Below, one piece after another: positions 39,559-50,845 of a DNA stretch of 64,000 bases. Numbering within the stretch: the first letter of the stretch is position 1; the number at the start of each line of letters is the position of its first letter. Location of the stretch: contig MPNW01000202.1 of the NCBI GenBank assembly GCA_011800805.1, positions 197,485 through 261,484 of the forward strand. The letters are read 5' to 3'. The notes under the pieces were generated by a model. The model searched no databases. It was not told the DNA's origin and worked only from the letters and a program-made list of their open reading frames with translations. Source of the stretch: Hirudo medicinalis. Taxonomy: Eukaryota; Annelida; Clitellata; Hirudinida; Hirudinidae. A program made the position numbers and the translations under genes.

Positions 39559-39639
39559 ATGCTTTTCAAAATTTTGTAGTTGATTTTAGTCAATTCAGTT
39601 TAGAAAGAAAAGGAACTGGCTAAGACTGCTTTTAAGTAT

Positions 39640-39958
39640 TCATATTGGAATGATTAGGGGAACAGTAATGAGGAGGGATAAAGATGTAATTCTGAGATTG
39701 TATAGAGCATTGGTGAGACCACATTTGAAAAAGGATGTTGGAGTGTTGGAAGGGGTGCAAATTAGGGCAACCAGGATAATAAGAGGATTGGGAAAGTTGA
39801 ATTATAAGGATAGATTAAGAAGATGTCAGCTGACAACACGGGAGAAGCAAAGAGAACCTCATCGAGGCATTCAAAATATTATCAGGAAAGGAAGGCCTTC
39901 TATTCAACGGCTTTTCGAAACCATAAAACATAATTATGCTTCTATAACATTGTAAGTT
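39640..39958 (+). pseudogene. Non-LTR reverse transcriptase C-terminal fragment
   Basis: The plus frame from 39650 reads ILRLYRALVRPHL, KKDVGVLEGVQIRATRII and LGKLNYKDRLRR. This matches LYKALVRPHLEYC...KDI..LE.VQRRATK.I..L..L.YE.RL..L of LINE reverse transcriptases. The EYC...W.P segment between the first two blocks is deleted, and the reading dies after RREKQ. A decayed, internally deleted fragment between the SLC23 genes. Confidence 0.8.
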
Positions 39959-40048
39959 GTATAGGAAAGCTTCGGGAAACTTGAAGAATTGATTTGGCAC
40001 AAGGGTGGTTTCATTGGAACAAATTAGGTAAGGAAACTACATGCGGAT

Positions 40049-41189
40049 CAGTGGCGGATTTAGGCGGGCCGGCGAGGGCCCTGGCCCCCGTGATTTTTAA
40101 AATATAAGATAAAAATTCTATTTTAATTTAAAAAATTTATTTTATTTCAACAATTTACGACTTTGGACGAAAAGCTGTGGTAAAGCTACTAGAATTGTCG
40201 TTGTTGATCCATTGTTGTAGTCTTGTAACTTCTCAAAAACCGTTATTATTAAATAGGTAATGATGGATAAAATGGCATCAAGTTAAAGATGTTGGGCAAG
40301 CAATCTCAAATTTTATAGATTATATATTGATATACTGTACATTGGGCAGACAATGATTTATATTCAAATGTTAGAATGATTCTATTCATTTCGGCTATAT
40401 GACCATCCACAACAGCTGGACTCTCGAAAGTTTAAAAACTTCTTCGGCCTAACGATACTAGCTGACAGACTGAATGTACTAATCCTTACTTACATACATT
40501 AAGATATTGAAATACAGTGGTCGTCATTTCTAAGAGCGCCACATTTTATCGCATAACTTTCTTAAATATGAATTTTATAACCTCAAATATGATTATATAA
40601 TTTAAATATCATTAAGAAATCTTATAAAAAAGTTTAAAACGAATTTATTACATGTTTTAACAGGAAATACAAAATGATGTGCCAATTTGTTCGTCCATAT
40701 CTTTAAGATTGGTTTCACGTATTTGCATAATTAATATCAATGCCGTTAAACTCTCATACCTCAAGAAAGAGGATAGACAGCTGGAATGGGCAAAACATAT
40801 GAATGATTATGGGGACTTTACGGAAGTCAGTAATTATTCTAGACGAAACAAAGTTTAACATCCTTGATCTGATGGGTGCCACTGTTACTGGCATGATTTA
40901 GAGATGGAGTAAGAGGTTTATTACAATAGAAAATTCGGAGAGTTCCCGTGATGGTATGGAGAGTATTTTCATGCGGTCAGACAGAATTAGCTTTTCTGAG
41001 AAAAAAATCTGAATATAAGAAACCATTTCATAATTAAATTTTTAATATTAAAAAAAAAACAACGAGCAAAATGGCTATAAAATATCCTCCGTCTTATGTA
41101 TGCATCAGTAAGCGGTTTAGGGATTGACCACTTGGGGTCTAGGTTCCAGAGTATGTCCTCCCCGCCAAAGTGTTCTAGATCCGCTCCTG
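40049..41189. mobile_element. hAT-type DNA transposon with 8-bp target duplication, containing a Tc1-like relic
   Basis: The left end is CAGTGGCGGATTTAG; the right end, read inward, is CAGGAGCGGATCTAG. The immediate flanks are identical: ATGCGGAT at 40041-40048 and 41190-41197. Imperfect CAG..GCGGAT termini with an 8-bp duplication are typical of hAT elements. The 1,141-bp body has no hAT transposase. Instead a decayed Tc1-type segment starts at TACAGTGGTCGTCATTTC (40513). It includes RQLEWAKHM, LDETKFNI and, after a frameshift, DGCHCYWHDLEME (about 40770-40930), so a Tc1-like copy seems to have landed inside. Confidence 0.8.
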
Positions 41190-41227
41190 ATGCGGATACA
41201 TTAGATAAATTTAAGATAAGCTTAAGT

Positions 41228-42386
41228 CGTGGTTCGTACAGGTCCTGAAAAGGTCCTAAATTTCTGAAACTTGGATTTTTAGTACTAAGAAGTCCTTTAA
41301 AAATGAGGGAAGTCCTAAAAAATATTTAAAAAGTCCTAAAATTTTACTGGTATTTAATTAATAAATTTTATTGAGGAATCAAAAATAGTGAGAATTCGCT
41401 ATCTCTTTGTTCTAGCTGTGCACTCAATTAAGTGTCGTATTATGATCGCTTGTATGTTTGATCTCTTAAAGTTTTGATAATACTGCCAATTAGGCTTGGA
41501 ATTTGTTCTTTCAATAGTAACTCCAACAGGCTAATTCTTGCTACCTGTAAAAGGGACCAAAGAATTTATTTGTTTTTTTAAAGAGCACTTTGGAAGTAAT
41601 GACGATTACAAATTCCTGTGGAGTAGTCAGAATGTTGCTAACATTAAGACATGGTCAGGCATCTCTTGAAAGGTGCTTTTCCATAAACAAGAGCTTGGTT
41701 TGTGAACATCAATCAGAGAAACGCTTAACTGCAAGAAGGATGATAGGAGATCATACCAAAATGTTGGAGGTGTTAGTAATTTCAAAATTGATAAGTCTGT
41801 CCTTTGTCATTACAAAGCATCAAGGCGGAAGTATCACTTTAGATCAGGAAGAAAGGTAGCTGCAGCCAAAAAGCGAGAAGCAGAAAAGATAGAAGATGAA
41901 ATGATGAGGCTGAGAAAGAAATTGATTACATTAACGCATGACCGTGATTTAAAAGACAAAGAATTCCACAGATTAATGGTGGAAAGTATCACAACGTGGA
42001 TCTTTTGGTCCGGGCCAACAGCCTAAAATAAGATAGTGAGGCAAAAGCTGCAGGAATTACAAATTTAGAAAGAGAGCTTAAGAATTGAATTTTGTGTTAA
42101 TTGTTTATGTATTAAATATTTAATTTATGGACGCGCCGCCATTGTGAGCTTTAGCTTGTAAAAAAAAGCAAACGATGTTTCTTGAGTGCAAAGTTTTCCG
42201 CTATAACAGTATGTAAAAAACACAAATTAATAAATTGATATTTTCAGCCTTCATGTATTTCTATTTTGTATTACAAATCTAAAGTCTTAAAAACAATAAA
42301 TAGCGGTATTTATGTTAATAATTTCGGTCTAAAAAATTGAGTAAGAAGTTCTAAATCTGAGTTTCCAAATTCCTGTATGTACCACG
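41228..42386 (+). mobile_element. Second hAT-like or related DNA element with transposase tail remnant
   Basis: Ends resemble inverted repeats: CGTGGTTCGTACAGG on the left and, read inward from the right, CGTGGTACATACAGG. The target duplication is unclear. The internal plus frame at 41626-41860 contains TLRHGQASLERCFSINKSL, which matches the LSHGQASVERGFSVNK block found at the C-terminus of a transposase-like family. It continues with a charged, helix-like stretch after a frameshift near 41857. Non-functional. Confidence 0.6.
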
Positions 42387-43241
42387 CTAAGTAAACATGG
42401 ATATTAAACAATGAATGTAAGGAGTGGTATGAATACACAGACCTCGGTCTTCTTAACCACTATAAATAAATTTTATGTTATCGATTCAATACGTTTGCTT
42501 TGCGATATTCATGTTGGTTCAATAAGTTTACTAAGGGGGCTTGTGCAAAGCGACTGCTTAGAAACGGTTGAAAAGGGGGCCAAAAACCGTCACAATTTAA
42601 GAAAGTATGAATCATATTGCAGGACTAAAAGCAAAAGAAAGAAGTGAGGAGGCGAATAATTCTAGAGCAAATATGCAAAGATATTAATTATTTCATTTTT
42701 GGGTTTTTGGAAAAAACGTTAAGGACATTTTAATTGTTGAAGTAATTCCAGCTTGAATAAGATCAAAATTGTTCTCAATAACAGAATATAATATTTGGGT
42801 GCAATTTCACCCGAACTTTTAATATTTTAGCATTTAATCCAGGATTGATTATGCATTTTTGTTAGGTTACATGATCATTTTTGTGGAATATGAAAATATC
42901 GGAGAACATTTTTTTGAAGAAAATTCAGAAAATTTTTTTATTATAATCTCTTCTCGGAAGATGAATTCCGCTGGTTTTTTAAAACTGAAATTAAAGTCGC
43001 TGACAGGAGAAACCATGCATGTTGAGACTCAAGACCCACCGAAAATTGTAACAAAACACCTCATTTGCATGAATCGAAATCCGAGTGTCATTAATAGCTG
43101 TTGGCTCATTTCATTCGTGATCCATTGAGAATATAACAGATTGACTGGCCATTGTGACGAAAATATCATCAAACACATAGCTAGGTTTAATGTACAATAT
43201 GTGTTAGTTTGGGTAATAAAAAACATCCAAAAGAAGTCTAA
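42387..43241. other. Region upstream of SLC23 copy 2
   Basis: No supported exon. The short frames at 42411 and 42859, and the minus frame at 43029-43493 that overlaps SLC23 exon 1, have no family features. The promoter of SLC23 copy 2 should lie here. Confidence 0.4.
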
Positions 43242-46200
43242 ATGTCGAAGTCGACTGAAAAGAATCACGAAACGGCTGCAAGACCGGAATGGCCAAAGTT
43301 TAAGGTCTCTTACAAAGTGGAAGATATTCCACCAACAGCAATATGCCTGATGCTCGGGTTCCAGGTTATATTTCTTACTATGGTTCGTCATAGCATTGAG
43401 TAGATTAAATAATATGAAATGTAAAAGGCATTTAAAAAACAGAGATGTCGTAAATTTAAATCTAGAACCGAGTACGTTTCTTTTGAAAAGCATTACCTTT
43501 CGATGTGCATATCAGCTCTGAGCGTTCCAATCCTGCTAGCACCTGCCTTCTGCATGGAAAATGATCAAGTAGGAAAGAGTGAGTTGACAGGGACGCTTTT
43601 TGTGGCATCAGGGATCATTACTCTTTTCCAAAGTGTAGTCGGAATCAGGTAAATATGAATACTTTAGCAATCGTTATCTTTCATTTCACATCGTTTTTCA
43701 GTATTAACCATTGCTCTGCTTGATGCATGTGTTATTGTTGCTGCCTGATTTACACTAAATAACAATTGTTTATACTAATTAACAGGCTTCCTATCATTCA
43801 AACTGGAACTTTTTCTCTCATGGTTCCAACTATATCCTACTTTAGTCTCCCTGAATGGCAGTGTCCAAACATAATCAACGAAGGTTACGAACTTTTAATC
43901 TTTACCTTAGTTAACTAATCATGTGAAATAAATAAAGTTTACTTTTCAAATGTATTATTTTCACAATTATTTTCTCCAGGCGATACCTTGAACGTTGCTC
44001 TGAACGATTCAAATAATTCCTTCATCATTACTGGAAGTGAAGAGCATCGTTCCATATGGCAAGATAGAGTCAGAGAGGTAAGGGTTTTAAGGGAGTGGTT
44101 AAAATTAAAACTCTCAAAAACAACATATTTCTTCGGGAAGTAGCATAGTTTTAACTTACAATAACTCTGAAAACTTTAATTTTGACTTCGGTATTAGGTA
44201 GATTTTACTATACCGACTTCTTTTTAGATGTTAAACTTACAGGTTCAAGGATGCATGATGCTTGCTGCTCTCTTCGAAGTGTTTATTGGGCTTACTGGCT
44301 TGGTGGGCATGATGATGAGATTCATTGGACCACTCACCATATGCCCCACCATCACCCTTATAGGACTTACCATATTCAAAAGTTCTTCTGACATGGCTTC
44401 TAAGCATTGGGGAATAGCTATTTTGTTAGGATTCCTCCCCTTTGATTTTTCATCTTTTCAGTTTTGATTGAGAAGTTGCTTATGGATAACACTAGTTCTT
44501 AAGCGATGGATAATTACCTTAAAAATGTTATTGTGGAATATATAGAATACATTCGTTTATTTGTTATTTTTCAGAGTATTTTCGACCATTTTTGAATAAC
44601 TATGAACTGATCCTATACCCTTTGTACTAAGCCATTTGTACAATTTGTACATCTCCATTCGCGGAGTGTATTCTATTATTAGTTAAGAATTAACATCTAG
44701 TAATTTCAATAATCGTTTCAAGTTTGAAAAAATGCTGTTGTCATTTATGTGACCCTCATTCCAATTTCAGGACCATGGTTGCCATGATAATACTTTCTCA
44801 ATGCATGAGCAAAATTCGTCTGCCTTGTTACCTCTGCTCTAGAAAGGGTTGTGAAAAACACAAATTTCCGATTTTTAAAATGTTTCCAGTATGTATGAGT
44901 AATGCATTTATAAAAGTTTTCAGAATATTTTTTAAAAAGTTTTTCTTGACACAAGTATTGTTCTTGAATAAATTAGACTATGTTCATTTTTAATTTAATA
45001 TCCATAAGGTCATTTTGGCAATAATTCCATCGTGGCTTCTTTGCTACCTACTGACCGTAACCGAAGTTTTACCAAAGGATCCTTCTTCTTATGGTTACTA
45101 TGCCAGAACTGATATCAGGATTAGTTCTATTCTGGCCTCACCTTGGTTTAGGGTTCCTTATCCAGGTTTGAAATTATTTAGAAAAATATGGTTGTTGAAG
45201 AACAGGTGTTTAACCGCCTATTTACTAACATGGTTTTGTTAAAAGTTAAATCAAAATAAGCTAAGTTAAATCAAGTTGTTAATTTGCAAAAATATATATT
45301 CTATTGATATATATATATATATATAGATATATATATTATAGATATATATATATAGATATATATATATATAGGTATACCTGTATCACAACTCTTCAATTTG
45401 AACATTTCTTCCAGGTCAATGGGGAATGCCCACAGCCAGCATCTCTGGAGTGATTGCTTTAATGTCCGGAATAATTGCGTCCATCATAGAAAGTGTGGGA
45501 GATTATTACTCTTGTGCCAAAATGTCAGGCGTGCCTCCACCACCCGTTCATGCAATAAACAGAGGTTAATATGCGAATTGGTTTCATTAATCTTTTTTTT
45601 TTTATTACACAAACTGAAGTGGACCACTAATCCAAATTTGGACAGAATCATAAGAACAAAAACATCGTGTGACAAAAGTTACTTGATAATTAAACGTAAT
45701 TCAGATATCTATTAAAGTCAAAGTAACGTATTAAAGCGCGAAACGGTGGATGAATTAACAAACTCAATAGGGAATGCGTTCCAAGGTCTGACAATTCTAT
45801 TACAAAAAGAAAATTTTACATTGTCTGAGTAGAATTTACTGCATTGAAGATTGAAGTTGTGTCCTCTCGCGCTTGGGTAGTATTTCAAAGAAGAGTTGGT
45901 AAATCCATTTAGTATTTTGTAGTAGAGAGTTAAATCAGCCAAGAGACGTCGTTTTTCCAAGATTGGAAGATTGAGAAGCTTGAGTCTTTCCATATATGGA
46001 TGTGCTGCCAAGAATGGAATTGAATTAGTGATTCGTTTTTGGATGCTTTCAATTTGATCGATCAAGTATTTGTGCATAAAACATAAAAACGTTTTATATT
46101 TTTTATGGGTTTAATTTTTAGAAAATATAGTCTTCTAGTAAGAAGTTTTTAGTTTTATATAAACTCTGTATAAAATTTACCGATATGAAAAAAATCATTG

Positions 46201-47557
46201 AAGCAAATGTTCATTGATATTGGTTATCAGGCATACTCACCGAAGGACTCGGAAACTTTCTGGCAGGAATTTTAGGGAGTGGCAATGGAACCACTTCATC
46301 CAGCGTTAATATTGGCATCTTAGGAATCACAAAGGTTTTTTTTTATATTCATTAATTCAATTCACTTTTAAGTTTCTTTTCTTACTTGTTAAATGATAGA
46401 ACTAATTTGGTTTAGGCCTTAAATTGCATACGTTTATTTCATTTTATGTTCATCCTAAAAGCCTTTCATTTCCAGGTGGCCAGTAGGTCTGTAATTGTGG
46501 TAACGGCATTGTTTATGATTGTATTTGGCGTGTTCATCAAGTTTGGAGTCTTGTTTCTATCCATTCCTGACCCAATAATAGGAGGATCCTTTTTTATTTT
46601 GTTTGGTAATGTCTGTTATTGATGTCATGTTCTGTTTTATTGCAGTTTTAATGTGTGAAATTTCATCAATTGATTTGCAATTTTGATTTTTGAGGGATGA
46701 TTGTGGCAGTGGGTTTGTCGAACCTCCAGCAGGTGGATTTGAGTTCAAGCAGAAATCTTTTCATCATCGGAACTTCCCTCTTTGCGGGATTGGCCATTCC
46801 TCAGTGGTTCATTCGTCATCAAGACTTCATTAACACCGGTAAAGGTTAAAAGAAAATAATGTTAAGATGTGATACTAACAGTAATACTTGTTTTATTAAA
46901 TATTTATCATAATTATCAAAAGTAATGTTGTATTACTTTATACTCAGGCAATGTTACTGTCGATAATATAGCGGCTGTTCTTTTGAAGACGAGTATGTTC
47001 GTAGGGGGAGTAACTGGATTTATACTTGATAATTCCATTCCAGGTACAAATTTATTTGAAAGCTGTGTGGTTGTAGGACAAATGACTTTGAGCTTTGAGC
47101 GATCAAATGACGAACACAACTCCCTTCTCGATTCGTGAAAAAACTCAGGCCTTCATTGTTCACCGTGACTAAAATAAAATTGTAATTCAAGATCTTTATT
47201 TCCAAAGCAATTCATTTGTTGTCCATTTAATACGTTCAAGGATCACGCAGGACCAGAGGAATGCTTCATTGGGTCAAGTTGAGAAGTCTTTCTCTTGCCA
47301 GCGATTCCTGCTCTTCAGATGAGTACCTCAATAAACATTTGATGTCAACCTATGAGATAAAAACCCTTTCAAAGTGGATGGAAAAATTCAGTCTCCTTCG
47401 ATATTTCCCTTTTCTTCCAACTTATAGGAAAGTGATTTCAGAAACCGACAAACCATTGTGTTGCCGCTGCTGCGAAGAGGATGATGATGACGAAGATCGA
47501 ACCAAGTCAGTACCAGTGTTGAAGGTTAATTCGGACGATATTTGTATCGATGTCTAA
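43242..47557 (+). CDS. SLC23-family nucleobase/ascorbate transporter, copy 2
   Basis: Thirteen exons: 43242-43364, 43491-43648, 43786-43883, 43980-44077, 44243-44424, 44771-44888, 45009-45165, 45415-45564, 46231-46334, 46476-46605, 46695-46838, 46948-47043, 47241-47557; 624 residues. Eleven exons have exactly the same length and phase as in copy 1 or differ only in the tail exon. Exons 3 and 4 are 98+98 rather than 104+92 bp, with the same total. Marks: LGFQHY (TM1), [10 protein letters not shown] from Glu337, [13 protein letters not shown] and NAT signature NIGILGITK at 388-396, preceded by Val387 where ascorbate transporters have Pro. The C-terminus differs from copy 1: a Cys/Asp/Glu-rich patch ([14 protein letters not shown]) replaces the basic tail, suggesting different cytoplasmic contacts or sorting. 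Intron 8 holds an AT microsatellite just upstream of exon 8 and intron 8/9 a LINE fragment. Confidence 0.95.
45292..45372. repeat. (AT)n microsatellite with GATATA variants
   Basis: About 80 bp of AT dinucleotides inside the SLC23 copy 2 intron, ending about 40 bp before exon 8. Confidence 0.9.
45718..46077 (-). pseudogene. LINE reverse transcriptase C-terminal fragment in SLC23 copy 2 intron
   Basis: The minus frame reads [50 protein letters not shown] and [19 protein letters not shown]. This matches IE.VQKR.T......Y..RL..L.LP.LE.RR...DL...YKIL....F..R.V..WN.LP of non-LTR elements. It is open across 119 codons but truncated at both ends. It lies between exons 8 and 9 and opposes the host gene. 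Confidence 0.85.
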
Positions 47558-47996
47558 AACAAAGTTGATTCAAAACCGACAATATTCTCCGTAGTTTGAA
47601 CATGTTGCGATTGAATTTTGTTATCTGAGAACATAGCTTTCGGTTCACTTTGAACTTTCAAGGAGGATAATTCACCTTCGATAGAAGATCCATTTATTTT
47701 AGACACCTTGTGCATTCAACCATCCAACGCATTTTTCATTATGATATGAATCGTGTTCTCAATTCAGTCTTGAATGTTTGTGAAGCCAACTTCTTGAGAA
47801 AGAATTCAAAGTGAATCCGTACTAATTATTTTTCAAAATTAGTGTTCCTTTCCTTCATTCCTCAATATTTTGTGATCAAAATAAACTTTGTCCATATGAG
47901 TCACCTCTTCATTTTCCAATTATAAAAGTGCTAATATTTAGGCAAAAATATTTTGTGCCGAATTTCATAGCAAAATTGTTTATGCTCAAGAACGTC

Positions 47997-48003
47997 AAAT
48001 AAA
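47997..48003 (+). terminator. Candidate polyadenylation signal of SLC23 copy 2
   Basis: AATAAA within TCAAATAAAGCATC about 440 bp after the stop. Another AAATAAAC occurs near 47879. Either could serve. Confidence 0.4.
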
Positions 48004-48290
48004 GCATCATTAAATCTATCTTGACTATCTGTATTTTTAAAATGGGTTTAGATCACTCAGACAGGGGAAGGAATAAGTTAGATGGGTGATCAAACTCGTC
48101 ACTTTCGCTAAAACAAAGTTTATTCAAAACCGACAATATTCTCCGTTGTTTGAACATGTTGCGAAAAAACATCTTTGAAAAAGCAAATATTTATTCTTAA
48201 TTGTCTTCGCTTACTTCAGAATTTTGCCTTCCTGGGCTCAGGCTTTCTTACAAGCTTGCCTTTTGTATTTAGTAGATCTTTCGAATACAT

Positions 48291-48418
48291 AAGTATGCTT
48301 ATTCGAATCGGGTGTGAAGGCCCGACAGCTAAAGGCGCTCACTTACGCTTAAGGCTGAGGTTCGAACACGACACATAACGACTGCCACGTGGTAGCAACC
48401 CGTTGCTAACCTGCTCAT
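48291..48418 (-). mobile_element. tRNA-derived SINE, minus orientation
   Basis: On the minus strand: GAGCAGGTTAGCAACGGGTT (A-box region), CAGTCGTTATGTGTCGTG, then GTTCGAACCTCAGCC (B box). The tail toward 48291 contains CTTCACACCCGATTCGAATA, the second tail type. Confidence 0.8.
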
Positions 48419-48589
48419 CACTTGCAAGAACCATAGCGCCTCTTAATGTACAACCGAGTAACATTTCCTAGCGGATGATGAAGCCCATGTATTGTAAGAA
48501 GCTTCGAAGTTTTGTGTTCCGTCCTCATCCAGTCAATCACCTGCCAGAGATATACATGGTCCCCAAACATGAAAACGCCAAAGCACTTG

Positions 48590-48690
48590 GATGTGAACGT
48601 TAGCTCTGAGGGTTGAATTCCTGCAAAGAGCGACGGTAAAAGCAACTGTCGTTAGGTCGTGTTTGAAAACCAGCTTGCATGAGTGCAATG
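48590..48690 (+). mobile_element. tRNA-derived SINE fragment, plus orientation
   Basis: The head block GTTAGCTCTGAGGGTTGAAT, TCCTGCAAAGAGCGACGG, CAACTGTCGTTAGGTCGTGT and TTGAAAACCAGC parallels the head of the other copies. The tail is missing. It lies about 170 bp from the copy in opposite orientation. Confidence 0.65.
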
Positions 48691-49139
48691 TCCTGAACTC
48701 TTAATGTCTTGAATGTTTGTGCTTTGGCAATCCAAGAAGTTACTTATTCAATGTCATACTGATAAATTACTTAACCAATGCCATACTGATCAATGGCAAG
48801 CTCAAGCCAAATCTTCTTAAGAATGGCTCAAAGTATTAATTGACCCATCAGCTGCCATGACTTCTGGAAGACAAGTTCTTTAGAAGGCAGACCAAAATGC
48901 ATTCAAAGTTATTATTTTTCAAAACCAGTCTTCCTTTCAAAACACGAATCTATCTTATAAATAATCATGATAAAAACAAACTTAATCGAGACAAGTAATT
49001 TGTCATTTTCCGATTACAAAAGAAATACTAATATTTATTAAAAATCAAATTTTTCACAATCAAAATCGCTTTTTAAAATGTCAGATGCAGTGTCATCTAT
49101 CTGTACCTTTAAAATGGGTTTAGATCACTCAGACAGGGA

Positions 49140-50845
49140 GCATATTCACATCACCTTGATTAGACAAAGTAAAATTAAAGTTTATGTAGTAATACGAAGG
49201 GAAACTAAGGAGTTGGTTTCATGTCGGATTTCTGAAAGTGATACGTTCGTCGAAGATATCAGATACAAAGTTAACGAATCAAATGACATCAATAAATATG
49301 GCAGCTGAAAAAAATACTTTTTAGGAACTTGTAGAAAATTAAGTGAAATTTATTAACTTCTGCAGTTTTCAAGACAAAAAAAGAACTTTACAATTATTAA
49401 ACTTTTAACAAACTATATACAATTTTAAGTTGGAAATTTTCAAGTAAAATATGTAAAAACTTATAAATTTCAAATAGAATCGATAAAATATGTAACCAAT
49501 GATTTATAAAATGGCTTTAAAAATCACAACATGATGATAAATTACAGTAAAAATTATGAGTGGCACCAGATTAAATGTTAACCATTTATGAGGTTAAGGA
49601 AGATCACATACAAACTAAGTAGAATAGATCCAAACTGCTAATGAGAATTATGAAATAAGTCAGCAACCCATCAACATAGGAATTTTATCACTCTGAGCTT
49701 AAGTCACACATTAAACCAGATTAATAGACTTAATTAATTCAAAGCTCACTCATTAAGAGAATACTTGACCAAGAGAAGAGAAAAAAAGCAACCTGGCCCA
49801 ACATTGTACAAAGTCACATGCTTCAAAATCATTCATCATTCGCTAGCATGGAACCATCATAATATTGTAACAATTGCAATTTCAAGCAAACCACATGCAA
49901 AACCTTTCACCTATAGATGACTAGCCTTAACTAATGATGCACTTCAAACTAAAAGATCTCATAAAATTCAGGGAGGGCCATTGACCATTCCATCAATGAA
50001 CTTTTAGGAGTCAGAAAGTTCTGAAACAGTTTCTAAAGAGATTGATTTTGACTGTCCCTTGTTTCTGCACAATATTGTTACTTAAATATTAGGACAGCAA
50101 AAGAACAAACAGATGATCAAGTTCAACAACAATGATGATGGCAACGGTCATGAGATCGTCATCAACAAAGTAAAGACAAGAAACTTTGCATACTTAAGTG
50201 CTTCAGAAATGAAAAATGTGAAAAAATTAAAAAACAATTCTTAAAATGTAAGTTGAGAAGTATGTGTCAATATTTCATTAGAAGCAAGATTAATAAATAA
50301 TTTGTTGCAAAGTGTCCTTCCAAGAAAATTTAATAAAATACAATCACAATTTATGTGCAATAAACATTCGAAGTTCAAGTATTATAACTTTGATAAGTAA
50401 GTGAATCGTGCTTATTTTTAAGCTTTTGAGAAATTTTTTAAAGTGATAAGTCTTGGTTAAAGTGAGACAGATTATATATTTTATAAACAAAATTATCTCC
50501 AATGCTTCCCCTCAAAAAGTTTGTAAATGAGTTTCTTTTTTCCATTTTCATTTGGTCTTCAGACACAGAAATATGAGCATCTTGTGCTGTACAATGTATG
50601 AATAAAGATGCCTCCACAATGAGTCAGTGAATTGCAAATTTAGTCACCAACTCAGGACCCACAACTATCAATAGAGCCTGAGAAACAAAGGGGCAATCGA
50701 GGCCATGCCCTGTTACCCCTCCTAACCCTGAGGGCCAGCCACTCCTCCTTTCTTGCAATTGGTCGATTGCTTGACATTGTCAGAGGTAATGAGTCCTTTG
50801 CATCAATGTCACAAAATTCATATTCCTCGCAATTGCTGTCACTGG
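49140..50845. other. Intergenic region between SLC23 copy 2 and the CCDC142-like gene
   Basis: No supported exon. The 3' untranslated region of the minus-strand gene must lie in its right part. I could not choose a polyadenylation site with confidence. Confidence 0.4.

Larger units (their letters stand above)
47565..49140. repeat. Diverged tandem duplication of the SLC23 copy 2 3' flank
   Basis: TTCAAAACCGACAATATTCT and the following GTTTGAACATGTTGCGA occur at 47569-47611 and 48123-48165. TAAAATGGGTTTAGATCACT followed by CAGACAGGG occurs near 48037-48067 and 49111-49137. ATTCAAAG...TTATTTTTCAAAA...AGT.TTCCTTTC occurs at about 47803-47857 and 48870-48935. The spacing grows from about 550 to about 1,070 bp, so one copy received roughly 0.5 kb of extra sequence, including the two SINE pieces below. 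Confidence 0.8.

Noticed and set aside
43029..43493. 154-codon minus frame
   Set aside because: It overlaps SLC23 copy 2 exon 1 on the other strand, is rich in Phe/Cys/Leu and has no family similarity that I know.
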